Positions 12,555 through 28,392 of a stretch of DNA of 32,741 nucleotides are shown here, one piece after another. Both the position numbers and the translations under genes were made by a program. Under the pieces are notes generated by a model, which was not told the DNA's origin, ran no database searches, and was given only the letters and a program-made list of their open reading frames with translations. Origin of the DNA: Spirogloea muscicola (Eukaryota > Streptophyta > Zygnematophyceae > Spirogloeales > Spirogloeaceae); the NCBI GenBank assembly GCA_009602725.1, contig WELB01000073.1, positions 364,797 to 397,537 of the forward strand. Reading direction: 5' to 3'. Positions within the stretch are counted from its first letter, which is position 1. Every line of letters starts with the position of its first letter.

Positions 12555-15019
12555 TCACTGCTGAGCACACTGTACTCGAGGCCCTGCAGTCTCCTCGTCC
12601 TCCTCGTAAGCCTCCTGAGCAGCCTGCTGCTTCCGCCGCATCTCCTCTTCTATGTTGACATCGTGCAATGTGGTCTCCTCGCACTCATCAAGCTCCATCT
12701 CTGTTAAATGGCTTGAGGAAGGCCGGGCAGGAAGTACAGACTCCAGGAGCTTTGTCTGCTCTAAGCTGAGGCTACCAGATTCAGGAAAGTCCACGCTGAA
12801 GTGGATGTAAAGTCTGCCTTTCATGAAGGGTCGCTGATACTGTGGCATGCCCTCATCATTGATAGCCTTGAATTGGCCTGCGTCCACCATCCAATTGTCA
12901 GCTATTTGCCAGTACAGAAGCTCGTTACCAAACAGCTGCCAAGCATGATACAAGCATCACTGCCTCCACCTCTAATCATGCAGTTTCAAAATTGAACTGA
13001 CCTGGCTTAATAATCTCTCCAGGATTGGTCTTTATCAAAAGCTGGCGGTTGTCGAGATGAGTCAGAGGGAAGTGGAAACCGCAGAGAGCTTCAGTCAGGC
13101 TCAGTGTGTGCTCCACAAAGAGATCATCAGCCTTTCTCTTGAAGATTGGATGTTCCTTCTGCTGGAGTACGAATACAATATCTCCAGTAACGGTGTCGGG
13201 CTGCAATATCAGTCACAGCCACATGGGAGCCATCAGTCAGGAGGCATGACATGCATCATACGCAATAATGCAACATCCGACCATCAAGGAGTCAGGATCA
13301 GACATACAACTGTGTTTGAATATCAACTAGCGTTCCTGCTAGCACGACCACTTGCACATTAAGCCGAGGTGCAGGATCATTACCGCTTCATCTGCCTCAT
13401 TTGGAAAGGTAATCTTCTGCCCGTTAAGCATCCCTTTCTCAACATGCACCTCAAGCAGCTTCTTCTCCTGGACAACCTTACTCCCCTTGCACGCTGTACA
13501 CTTATCCTTCTCACTTATCGTCTCACCTGCCAACCCAGAAATGTCAAGGTCCAGTGAGCTTGCCAACGATGATGTACACAAACACTATGGTAGCCTACAC
13601 GTGCCTGTTCTTGTTGCTTAACCCTTTAAGAAGTCTGACAGCAATTGCACAAGACCCTAAACCAAAGTAACTGGCATCTGCGTCTACATGTGGACTGAAC
13701 ATGTCACATGTTGCAACACATACCTGAACCTTTGCACTCTGGGCACACATGCTGCATCTGCTGAATCATGCTGGGTCCAAGCTGCCTAATGGACACCTTC
13801 ATTCCTGAACCCTGGCACCCTGCGCACCTGCCTGAAGCGCCTGTCTTTGAACCCTTCCTGCAGTTTCAACAAGGAGGTCAGTCAATCCCCGTGGCCTGAA
13901 TGATGAAGCCCAGAGCGTACGCCCTTGTGCTAAGCTTAAAGATCAGCTTAGGTTGCCAGAACAGTGGCTAAAGCTTGGGTTGCCTGCATAGCATATTGTG
14001 TGACAACAATCTCATCAACAGTTCGTAACTGCTGCACAATGTGCCAGACTGAACCCTTACAAGTACCACACATGTAGGAGGCTCATGCAACAGGAAGACA
14101 GGAACCATGCAGCTGCTGCATCTACACAATATCCGTGCTGCAATTTGTGGCACAATATCCCGCACAGCCATACCCTTTGCATTTGCTGCAAATGACGTTT
14201 CTAGACAACGACAGCTTCTTTGAGGTTCCATTGTAAAGATCTTCAAGTGTGACTTTGAGCGCATGTACAACATCCTCTCCTCTCCGCTGCCTGCGCCGCC
14301 CTGAGCCACCCCCGCCTGCACACATCAAACTCATGATAGATTGTGTCATGACCACCATCAACTCATGCATACGCTGAGTAAGCGGAAGGCAATGCGGATA
14401 GACTGAAATCTGCCACACTGCCACATAGGATCACTGACCTAGCTACTAGAAGACGAAACTAGTAAATTGAAGTGCTATGGCTCACCACCAAATGGATGAC
14501 CACCGCCTCCTGAGCCGAAGAACGACTCGAAGATGTCAAAAGGATTATGCATGCCACCACCGCCTCCCATCCCCTCCTTGAGAGCATCTTCCCCGTACTG
14601 GTCATAAATCTCACGCTTCTCAGCGTCACTGAGAACCTCGTATGCCTGGGAGAGCTCTTTGAACTGCTCATGACACAGACGCAGCTCAGAGTGGCGGGTT
14701 AGACCACAGATGGCATCTTCCATTTAACCAGAGATAGACCTCTTGCTGTATTTCGTGTTGGTGTGAGAGGCTGTGTCGCTTGCAACTCCATTTTGCCGCA
14801 AGCTACCGCTTTGAATAGTAGCGATCAGTGCAGACATTAGATTTGGGAGATTTGATAGCCGTGCACCTTCTCAGGATCCCCACCCTTGTCTGGATGGTTC
14901 TTAATGGCAGCCTTTCTGTAGGCTTTCTTCAGATCATCGGTTGTGGCATTCTTGGGGACACCGAGGACGTCATAGAATCTGGTGTTGTCGCTCTTCTTCG
15001 AGGGCATGCGCCCGAACAT
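12555..15019 (-). CDS. J3: Type I J-protein (DnaJ/Hsp40), farnesylated plant AtJ2/AtJ3 class
   Basis: This is a co-chaperone that stimulates Hsp70 ATPase and delivers unfolded clients in the cytosol. Exons: 15019-14867, 14663-14486, 14315-14174, 13857-13724, 13526-13384, 13200-13002 and 12877-12555, all GT-AG with matching phases. Exon 1 carries the J domain with the HPD motif (KNHPDKGGD). Exon 2 ends the J domain (YGEDALKEG) and holds the Gly/Phe-rich linker ([16 protein letters not shown]). Exons 3-5 carry the four zinc-finger repeats: [22 protein letters not shown] and CTACKGS. Later exons give the substrate-binding domains ([27 protein letters not shown]). The protein ends VQCAQQ, a CaaX box for farnesylation identical to the tail of plant ANJ1/AtJ3, so partial membrane association is expected. 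Length is about 420 residues, normal for the family. The start is the ATG giving [20 protein letters not shown]. Confidence 0.96.
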
Positions 15020-15325
15020 GGCTGGCAGCTCTCAATCTAGCTCCAAAGAGCGCCTCCCAGCAGCAAAATTGCGTCCGTACGACAATGGATCAAGCCGCCG
15101 CGCTGCTTAAGCAGCTCAGCAAAGGCTGCGGCGCACGGCGAGTGGGAGCGATGCAGATCCAGGCGGCCGGGAGCGCTAGGTCGACGGATTGGAAGGCCGC
15201 ACTTGCCGGAGGCCTATCTCCGGGCTCAGAGAGAGCCGAGTGCCACCGTGAGCAGCCCAATTGCAGCAACGAACGCGCGAGCCGCAGGACAAGGGGTCCC
15301 CGCTGCAGACGGCCGGCGATCCCGC

Positions 15326-15356
<31 letters not shown>

Positions 15357-15717
15357 GCGGCGGCGGCAGCGGCGACGGTGTCAAATGGTGGGCGGCTCAG
15401 TCGTTGGCGCAGCGATTCCAAAAGCCATCACAATAAAAAAGGTGGGAAATAGAGAAGCTCCTAGATGGCACGGCTGGGGAAGAGGGCTTGGGGGGCCGCG
15501 GAGCGGGCGGCGGGGAGGGCGCCCGGGGGGTGGGTCCGCCGCGGTGGGGAGAAGAGAGAGAAGGCGCGCGGTGCGCATGAAATTAAAGCGAGGCCAATTC
15601 AAGCCATTACATTGTTCAGGCAGAAAATGCAGAAAGTGCAAAGAATGCAGCGCAAAGAATGTGGCTACATGAAAAGACGCCCTATACTAGGAGGGCCGGA
15701 GGTGCCACAGAGCGGGG
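15020..15717. other. GC-rich 5' flank of the J-protein gene with CGG array and repeat fragment
   Basis: This is the presumed promoter and 5' UTR of the J-protein gene. A CGG/GGC array with a few CAG-type interruptions occupies about 15324-15372. A copy of dispersed-repeat module A lies at about 15563-15627 (GGCCAATTCAAGCC, then ATTGTTCAGGC) and is followed by the conserved piece ending CCCTATACTAGG. The copy then runs into the N gap. I see no supported gene on either strand. Confidence 0.6.
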
Positions 15718-16305
15718 NNNNNNNNNNNNNNNNNNNNNNNNNNNNNNNNNNNNNNNNNNNNNNNNNNNNNNNNNNNNNNNNNNNNNNNNNNNNNNNNNNN
15801 NNNNNNNNNNNNNNNNNNNNNNNNNNNNNNNNNNNNNNNNNNNNNNNNNNNNNNNNNNNNNNNNNNNNNNNNNNNNNNNNNNNNNNNNNNNNNNNNNNNN
15901 NNNNNNNNNNNNNNNNNNNNNNNNNNNNNNNNNNNNNNNNNNNNNNNNNNNNNNNNNNNNNNNNNNNNNNNNNNNNNNNNNNNNNNNNNNNNNNNNNNNN
16001 NNNNNNNNNNNNNNNNNNNNNNNNNNNNNNNNNNNNNNNNNNNNNNNNNNNNNNNNNNNNNNNNNNNNNNNNNNNNNNNNNNNNNNNNNNNNNNNNNNNN
16101 NNNNNNNNNNNNNNNNNNNNNNNNNNNNNNNNNNNNNNNNNNNNNNNNNNNNNNNNNNNNNNNNNNNNNNNNNNNNNNNNNNNNNNNNNNNNNNNNNNNN
16201 NNNNNNNNNNNNNNNNNNNNNNNNNNNNNNNNNNNNNNNNNNNNNNNNNNNNNNNNNNNNNNNNNNNNNNNNNNNNNNNNNNNNNNNNNNNNNNNNNNNN
16301 NNNNN
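15718..16305. other. Assembly gap (run of Ns)
   Basis: 588 undetermined bases, flanked by GC-rich DNA on the right and a repeat copy on the left. Nothing inside can be annotated, and open frames that appear to cross it are artefacts. Confidence 0.99.
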
Positions 16306-16900
16306 GCTGCCCGTGAAGACAGGAGGCGCTTGGTAGGGGAGGACGAGCTCGGCTCCCGCCGGGGTAGAGGAGGCCGGGGCGCCCGAGGCCGCCGCCGCGG
16401 GGCTTGAAGCGTCGGGAGGAGCAGCTGTCGCTGGCGCAGGCACGGGGAACTGCTGCCCAGCCGAGGGTGACCGGGGGAACTCGGCAGCGGCGAGGCAACC
16501 AGAGGGGCGGGGGCAGGGTCTGGCGCGGCCTTGAGCGTGGCGCCCGAAGAAGCCCCGGGGCCTGGCGCGGCCATGAGCTCGTCGGCGCCAGCTCGCCAGC
16601 CGGCGGCAGCGGGGGGCGAAAGGACCGCCGCCGCCGCCGCGGCGGCGGCGGCGGCGGCGCGGGGGGCAAGCGCGGGCGCGCCAACGGTCGGGTTGGGGGT
16701 GGGCGAAAAGAGCAAATGGGAGAAGGTTCGCGAAGCGGCCCCCCAATCGGACGGCGCGGGCTCCCCGGGGCGCTCATCGGATGGCCGACCGCGCCGCGCG
16801 ACCCGGGCCGCAAGGCGCGCGGCCGTCCGATCTCTCTCGATCTGACCCGCCACGGCGCGCGGTGGCCGCACAGCCCCCGCGGGCCGAGCCCGCCAATAAG
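16306..16900. other. Very GC-rich segment, possible 5' region of an unresolved gene
   Basis: The DNA is extremely GC-rich and includes a back-to-back (CCG)n(CGG)n tract at about 16624-16660. Both strands are open for long stretches. The plus strand offers a Met followed by SSSAPARQPAAAGGERT at 16573, and the minus strand offers Pro/Ala/Arg-rich frames. With this composition stop codons are rare, and no conserved motif or partner exon is visible, so I do not call a gene. It could be a GC-rich promoter or first exon of a gene lost in the gap. Confidence 0.4.
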
Positions 16901-16949
16901 TATAAGGAAGCAAGGGCTCGCCCATTGAGGATAGGGGCTGGAAAAGCGA

Positions 16950-17760
16950 AGAGGGGCGGCTCTCCCAATGGGGGCAAGGGCCGCGGAAAGCCAGCCCGAA
17001 AAAGAAGGAACGATTACGAGAAGGGGGCCAGGGGAACCGTTAAGAAATCAGGACCACCCTACGTCGTTACAGGCTTGGCGCCACCACTGCGCCCTTCTGG
17101 CCCCTGCTGTTGCTCACTCGTGGGTACTGAGCTTCCCTCTGCATCGTTTCTGTGTTCTGCAGTGTTTTGTGGTGTAGTCCTTTCTCCGGCTCCTCTTTCT
17201 TTGGACATTGTCCGTTCTTTTTTGGGCTGGCTTGCCAGCCCCTCTTCTCTATATGGGCGCGCACTTCTCTTCTGGCCCCGTTGGAGAAGCCACCGTCTCC
17301 CGGGTATCGCCTGTTCGGCCTTCTCTCGGCCTGCCCTCCTGCGACGCGACCTCCGCGGCTTGGGTGCATTCTATCCCTTCTTGCCGCTTGTCACCTCGAC
17401 GTCGTACTGACTGACTGACGCTTCCAAATCTGGGGCACCCACGCCCTGTGCTTGGGCTGGGCGGGCTGGGCGACAAGAGATAGAGATAAGGTACGCTGTG
17501 CTCATGAAATGGAAGGGTGGCCAATGCAAGCCAATACATTGTTCAGGCAAATTTAGTGGGACTATATGAAACGAAGCCCTATGCTAAGGTGGCTAAGGTA
17601 ACAGTGTGACTTCAGTACACACGGGTAAGCACATACAGATCCGACAAGCTGACTTGGGGAGCCGGAGCCGGAGCCTGAGCCAAGAAAGAAAGAAACAACT
17701 CTTTTAGTTCTTTTTCAGCAATGGCTGTGAGAGACCAGCCCAAAGGAATGTAGTACACGC
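16950..17760. repeat. Cluster of dispersed repeat copies (modules A, B, C)
   Basis: Module B is on the plus strand at about 16955-17030 (GGCTCTCCCAATGGGGGCAA, then AAGCCAGCCCGAAAA), closely matching the reverse of 30030-30110. Module C is at about 17111-17140. A further copy reads on the minus strand as B (about 17745-17715), then C (17672-17606), then A (about 17549-17491). The interval 17160-17420 is pyrimidine-rich and also resembles 18640-18800 around GGGCGCGCACTTCT. No coding sequence is supported. Confidence 0.7.
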
Positions 17761-17839
17761 GATATATACGTGGAAAGGAAGGAGCGGCACCCCCAGATAG
17801 ACCACGTCCGTTCGTGCCCTATGCATATTCAGGACGGCT

Positions 17840-18245
17840 ACGGTACCAAGTGGTCCTCACAGTCGCAGTCAGGGGAGCAGCTTGGGGCACACTAGCATTG
17901 CGCAGGCAAGATTGCATGTTACAGAATGTGGCTTGTGCTGAATTTGTAGAGCTCCCAGCTCAGGCTATTCATCAGCATGCTGGGCGCGCTCTAAGTCAGC
18001 CACTGCCTTTTGTGGCGGTGCTCCGGCTCCTCAAGTCAGTCTGTCGGATTTGTACGTGCTCATACGTGGGTACTGACGTCCCCCTTCAGCCTGCATTTAC
18101 ACTGTCGCCTCAGCTCTCCTTGACATAGGGCTTCATATTTTGGAGCCCCAATGTACTAGCTTTTGCACTTGCTTTTGCCTAAACAGCGTATTGGCTTGAT
18201 TTGGCCTCCCTCTCAAATCATGCGCACTGCGCGCCTTCTCTCCAT
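17840..18245 (+). repeat. Dispersed repeat, fuller copy 1 (modules C and A)
   Basis: A unit of roughly 400 bases. It runs from the left part around GGGGCACACTAG, through module C at about 18019-18088 (CTCCGGCTCCTCAAGTCAG, then TACGTGCTCATACGTGGGTA, then CCCCCTTC), to inverted module A at about 18175-18240 (AACAGCGTATTGGCTTGATT, then GGCCTCCCT, then TGCGCACTGCGCGCC). It is followed directly by a second copy in the same orientation. No open frame spans it. No long terminal repeat or transposase is visible. Confidence 0.75.
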
Positions 18246-18282
18246 CGCCTGGCTCACCTGATCGACGCGCGCCGTCGTAGTT

Positions 18283-18645
18283 GGGCCGGTAGCTCAGGGC
18301 ACAATAGTGTCCCGCAAGCATTGGTTGCTGAGTGCAGAATGCGGCTCTCGCTTCGTTTTTTTTTTCTTTTGTTCGCAGCTCTTCCAGGCTCTAGCCGCAC
18401 ATCAGCGTGTTGGGCGTGCACCAAGCCAGGCCACTGACTTGTGGGATTGTGCTCCGGCGCCCCATCAAGTCTGGTAGATATGTATTTGCTCACTAGTGGA
18501 TACTAAATCCCTCTTCAATTGTAATTTTCATTTCAATTTTTGTAACTCTGGCCCCTGTTGTATCCTACTCTGTCTGTTTTCTTACACACAGTATCCTGGC
18601 TTGCATTGGCCTCCCTTTCACTTCATGCGCGCTGCACGCCTTCAC
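18283..18645 (+). repeat. Dispersed repeat, fuller copy 2 (modules C and A)
   Basis: This is a diverged tandem neighbour of the preceding unit. It begins GGGCCGGTAGCTCAGGGCAC, which matches GGAGCAGCTTGGGGCACACT in copy 1. It continues through module C (about 18447-18516) and inverted module A (about 18578-18640, GGCTTGCATTGGCCTCCCTT). The first 15 bases resemble a tRNA 5' end with an A box, but no tRNA fold or good B box follows, so tRNA ancestry is only a possibility. Confidence 0.7.
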
Positions 18646-19739
18646 TCGTCTTGTACTCCATCGCCCCTTGTGGGAAAGCTGCTCCTCCTTTCCACAGCTA
18701 TCTCCTCCTTTTGAAAGAGCTTTTCCCTCTTCTCCATGGGCGCGCACTTTCTTCTTTCTTCCATTGGTTACCCCCCTGGTCTGCTCATCTTGTGACGCTT
18801 CGGGACTCTGGACCAAGGCTTTTGCTGCTGACGTTGGATATTCGGACGCCCTAGCAAGAACAACTGAAAATCACGAGATGGACAACAATTGCGCCCTGCT
18901 TCGCTGTCACTTGTGTGCAGGTCTTACTCTCCTCTACTGTCTCGTGGTTCTAACGGTACTGAGGCAGTTGCGGTGACGTCCAGTATGCAGTTCCTGGCAG
19001 TGGTACAGCTTCTCTGTATCACCTTGTTGTGCCCTCATAGTGGAGTAGCTCGATGCAGATAGCATGCAAGTTAGGGGGCACAATCCAAGCAATAACAAGG
19101 AATACAGGCTTTTGTAGACCCCTGACAGGCAGCATAAGCACGAGCACACAACTCCTTTGGCCCTTATGTAGGTCCCTCATCATCCGCCCTCTTTCAACAG
19201 ATTGGCAATTGCTTTCAGAGTGCGTCGTACTTAGAATGCAAAGCGAGCTCTTCCATTGCTATGCTTGCGCCTCGCATACACGCCTACGTATGTCTTCAAC
19301 CTCTCTCCACTCCCGCACCAGCACCCATTTGTTGCTTCACATAAAAGTGAGAACAGCACAGAAGTGGGATAAATTTGCACAGAAGTGGAACATGATGATA
19401 ACATACCCGCATGTTAGCTGGGCATGGCAGATGTAATACATCACTGCTAAAGGCTGTCACCAAGCTCCTAGACGACCATGATTACCAATGCATTATCCTT
19501 GAATGAAGGAGGTAAATAATCAGACGGTGGTGGAACAAGAGTCGAATCGCAAAGCTGCAAGGCAAGCTGTTCAGCCTTGCTTGCGATGTGATGCCTCCAC
19601 GACCTTGTCCATCCAACCAACTCCTAACACATTCGACGTGGCGCACACCACAGCACACCTCTTAAAATAGCAGCTGGTATGGCCAGCTGACTCAATCGAG
19701 AATGTCAATGTAGCTGCACGCCAGGCATCTGCCAACAAT
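18646..19739. other. Intergenic region downstream of the helicase gene
   Basis: The left part (to about 18830) is C/T-rich and repeat-like. The remainder holds the presumed 3' flank of the helicase gene. Short open frames occur but none shows a conserved motif. Confidence 0.45.
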
Positions 19740-24340
<4,601 letters not shown>

Positions 24341-25724
24341 GGCTTGAGGTTGGCTACGAAGCGCGGACCTGAAGGGACCAACGACAGCTAAGGTCTACCG
24401 GAGAGCGCCAACAGCCAACTGCGACCGACTGCGACCACCTCGCGCGCCAGCCGGCGATCACACCCGCTTGCCGGCGGTCCAAAGCCCTGGATCGGGCTTG
24501 GCGCCGCAAGCCGCGCGCGCCGCCCACCGCGTGCGGCGGCGACGGCGGCGGNCGGCGGCGGCGGAGGCGGCGGCGGCGGCGGCGGCGGCGGCGCGGCGGG
24601 AGAAGAGTCGGGGCCTGAGACGTGGAGACGGGAGGGTTACTCGTGGTAGCAAGTTTGGCGTCGGATCTGACAAATACGGACCTACTGTCCCGGCGCAGCT
24701 GGTAAGCCGTATGGGCAGCCGAGGCCCGGGGCCGGGGTGATCGAATCCGTTGGCGAACTGCCCGAGTGGGCCCAGCCGAGGCGAGGCGCCGCGGCGCGCC
24801 GCAAGCCTTTCGATTGGGCGCATCGGACGGCAGGGCAGCCACCTCCTTGCCTTTCTGCACCCTGGACTAACCTTCCTCGTTAGCTTAGCCCTAAGTACAG
24901 CGGCCAAACTCCCCGTTACCTCAGCCGTTTAATGAATCAACGCTTTGTGCCTCCTGACCATCAACTCATGTGGCTTTCGCCAGTGGGGCTGTGAACGGCC
25001 AGGCCATACAAATTGGACAAGGTCCGAAGGGCCAGAAGGGCGCTAAGACCACAACAGCTGCAAACTGCGGTTTTCCTGACCATCCCATCGAGTCACACTT
25101 GGACCTGGGCCAAGGCCGTCAGGCGTCCATTGCAGTGGCGGCCGCGCCGGCGTCGCCGCTGCCGCGCGTGGCGGCTGAAGGCACTGCGGCGAAGGCGTTG
25201 CGGAGTGAGGAGGCGCAGATAGCTGCTAGCTGCTGCGGTGCAGGGATTGCCTGTGTAGGATGGGGAGAAGTGGCCTTCCCTAGCTTTCATTTGCACAAGT
25301 CCAGAGCAGGCGTCGCGGAGCAGAGGGCAGCCGAAGTTGGACCTGTATGCGCCGCATGCTGACCGCATCCCTGCAACTAAGGGTTCCGCCCGCTCCGAGG
25401 TCAGCTTGATCAAGCTAGAGAAGCGGCTGCTGATTTTGGTGTGCAGCTGAGTAAGATGCCAGTTGCTCATTCAAGTATTCAAGAGTGTGCCATGTTATGG
25501 AAGGCAGTAGCAGAGTAGTCAATACAGGCAGCATATGCGTTGTCGTGCTTGCTTACAATTATTTGTCTTCAGGGCAGAGCTAGTGCAGCTAATATTGTTG
25601 CAGCTCGACCTCTGCTTCATTCGGTTGTCTGCGCTGATTGGAAGCACGTATGTCTTCTTGACAGAAGGTCTCGTGATTGCTTGCCATTGTCTGTTAGGGC
25701 GGTTAGTGCTCTTAAATCGCGACT
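24341..25724. promoter_or_regulatory. Divergent intergenic region between helicase and phosphopantetheinyl transferase
   Basis: About 1.4 kb separates the two start codons, so it should hold both promoters. A CGG/GCG array at about 24528-24597 includes a single undetermined base at 24552; it lies within 260 bases of the helicase ATG and probably in or near its 5' UTR. The interval 24970-25362 has an open plus-strand frame rich in Ala/Gly, and its reverse is Arg-rich. I found no conserved motif or splice partner there, so it is not called. A non-coding leader exon of the transferase is possible. Confidence 0.5.
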
Positions 25725-28157
25725 ATGAGGCTGTCTGAAGATTTGGCACAACACTTCTCCTGTGGTCATCGCAGGGAGGTCCACCTCTGGTGCCTGTTCC
25801 CTGAAGACGTTCACGACCCTGACATTTTACATACTTACCACAGCTTACTCTCGCCAGCCGAGCAGCTGCACGTAGCTGCTGCTAACACTGAGCCACTGAG
25901 GAGGGAACGGTTGCTTGCAAGGGCCCTTGTTCGCACATCACTTGCCAAATGTAAGCTTCCAAAAGGAAGGTCAGGCTGCTACTCGTTGACGCTCTAGTGT
26001 TGACACTAGTAGTAGATCACAGCTTCTTGTACTTCACATGACATTCTTGTTGTCCCATCTTGACAAAGGGGACTGAACAACAGCATCTACTCCAGCTTCA
26101 GCTCTATTCCATGGCTAGTAGCTATTGGCTTCAGCTTTATATTTACCATCATATATTACAAATTGCTGGATGGATGTACATTCAGATTGTGGTGGCTTGT
26201 TGGGACCTAAGCAGCTGAACTTTAGGAGTAACCGCCATGGAAAACCAAAGGTTCACCTTGATAAGCACTTTAACCTCCTCTTTCTGTGATCTTTTAGCGC
26301 TCATTTGGTATGCAGAGGTCAGTTGTATACGAACGGCATAACTACTGCGTGAAAGCTGAGGGTGTCTGCTGCTGCTACAGCGACATTCCTGTTACACAAA
26401 TAGTATTTGGAGGATCTTATACGCCAAGTGCCTTCTCCTGCATGACCTCATGCAAGGACAAGTATATTTATGAAGTTGCCAATATGTGTGGCTCTGTACA
26501 GTTTGACGCAGCTACGTCAGGTGGTAGTTTGAGTGGAAGTAGCTTCCCGTCCTTACAATTCAACCTGTCCCACACTCACTCCCTCATTGCTTGCGGAGTC
26601 ACCACAGCAGATCCTGTGAGGCGCTGATGACCTTGGCCCTGTCAAGAGGTCCATGCACATGCTTGCAGCCTTCTGTCTGAAAGCCTAGTATTTGGCTATT
26701 TCGACATCAGCTCAAGTACAGCCTAGTCCAGGCACGTTATGCATTTGGGCAATGCTGACTGGAACTTTGACTGTGATGGAGCTGATATATGGCGATTTGA
26801 GATCTTGCAGATTGGGATAGATGTGGAGGATACCAGCCGAGTCCCAAGGAGAGATGTCCTTGCCTTGGCCAGGAAAAAATTTTCAAGTGCTGAGGTAGAC
26901 TGGTTGCAGCAGTGCACAAGCAAAGAAGAACGTCGCCTCCGCTTTTTGCAACTTTGGACTCTGAAGGTGTTATATGTACTTCTCTACGTCTCTTGAATGG
27001 TTGCTCTACTCAGTAAACTGAGTACATGCTTGACATGCAGCTTGACATTCTAAGTTGCAGTCTGTGTAGTTCCACTCTGTACATCAAGTTGCAGTACTAG
27101 CAATGTTCCTATCAATCTTGCATTAAGTGCAAGAAAGATAGCCTAATAGGTTAAGAGCGAAGCCCTTGAAGTCTTGCAGCCGTTGGTGTGCATCTTTGGT
27201 CCATCTGCTACTGTGTACTTAGAGGCTATATCGTGATCTCGTCTACAGGAGGCATATGTGAAAGCTATTGGTATGGGCATCCAGGCAGCACCATTGCGAG
27301 ACTTCACATTTGACTTGCGGGCATGCCCTGGGGTCAGCCTGGCCTTGCAGGAGGTCTCAGGTTTTGCTGCTTCCGAGGAGGTGCAGACATCCTGACAGAT
27401 GCATGTGAAGCACACTACCAGCAATACCTGTTATCAGCCTGAGACACTTATAAGCTCTTGATACCTTTCTAGAGCAGAGGTATATAAACAAGCGCTCTGC
27501 TGAGAAGCTCCTAGTGAATGCATTGCTTGGGAAGGTTCTTCTGTTGTCTCTTTGCGACTTCCACACTTACCCCTTCTTCTTGAGTGAGCGAGTGCAGGCG
27601 CAAGCTATCACTCTTACGTTTGGGGATCAGGAGAGGACATTGGAGCGTCACGGTGCCGCACCTGACGCCTTTGAGTGCCTCCTGCTGCAGCCCACGCGTG
27701 ACCATTATGCTGCAATCTGCCTGGGTCAAGCATCACCTGCAACTCCAGGTCCATTCTTTTTCAAATACCATCACTGCCCTATGTCTTGGCGTGTTTTACA
27801 CTGCATCTGCCCGGCTTCCTTATTACGCTGCAGTGATGCACTGTAATGACCTTTCCTGGTCACCGTCTGAGATATGCAGTCGGCCTTGATGAGTATCTCT
27901 TGGCATTCGTAAGTTGGCCATCCTTCAATACCAATACTGCAGCACTGGCACCACTGATTGCTGCTGCTACAATGTGCCCAGAAACAAGGGTCAATGGGGC
28001 AAGTCACTCTGCTTCAATGCGCCTCAAAGCTTGGCGCACTGTGCCATTGCACTGGGACAGGCCGCTGGACAGTTCTGCAAGGGCACTCGGAGTCACCGTG
28101 GGTGGCCTTGTTGCACCGACAACACCTGATGTTATTGATTTGCGCAGTAGTCTATGA
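25725..28157 (+). CDS. 4'-phosphopantetheinyl transferase, Sfp type
   Basis: This enzyme transfers the phosphopantetheine arm of CoA to a serine of acyl carrier proteins and similar carriers. Exons: 25725-25950, 26186-26250, 26502-26615, 26811-26966, 27249 to about 27380, about 27600-27750, and a last exon from about 27875 or 27940 to 28157 (TGA). The first four junctions were checked by phase. Motifs: EVHLWCLFPEDV and LLARALVRTSLAKYCGG in exons 1-2, LNFRSNRHGKPK in exon 2, FNLSHTHSLIACGV in exon 3, IGIDVEDTSRV (Mg-binding GxD) in exon 4, and WTLKEAYVKAIGMG across exons 4-5, the W-x-x-KE-x-x-x-K signature of the family. Later exons give FECLLLQPTRDHYAAICLG and RLKAWRTVPLHWD, which match the C-terminal part of plant homologues. 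The start at 25725 fits the family's N-terminus; an upstream targeting exon cannot be excluded. The exon 5/6 and 6/7 boundaries are tentative. Confidence 0.92.
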
Positions 28158-28392
28158 TAACAGAGGAGCCAAAAGCCAGTCGAAGGCATGTATGAGTTGA
28201 GTTGACATTCACTTGAATTCCTCAACAAGGCCCAAGTACGGGTCATTGCATGAGCTCACTGCATTCTATAAGAGCGGAGTTGGCAAGGGACGTGTGCCAT
28301 GCTCTAGTGTATAAGGGAGCTGAGGGTGCGACGCATGCGCAGCTTCTGCTGAATAACAAAGAGAAATGACTTACAGAAGCTACTTGCAAGCT

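Noticed and set aside
15465-16925. Several long frames on both strands spanning the gap
   Set aside because: They exist only because Ns contain no stop codons; the flanking parts are low-complexity with no family resemblance.
18283-18355. tRNA-like start GGGCCGGTAGCTCAG
   Set aside because: No cloverleaf, anticodon arm or proper B box follows, and the matching part of the neighbouring repeat copy is not tRNA-like. It is treated as part of the dispersed repeat.
24970-25362. Plus-strand open frame in the divergent intergenic region
   Set aside because: Ala/Gly-rich composition, no conserved motif and no convincing splice partner; mentioned only as a possible leader exon.
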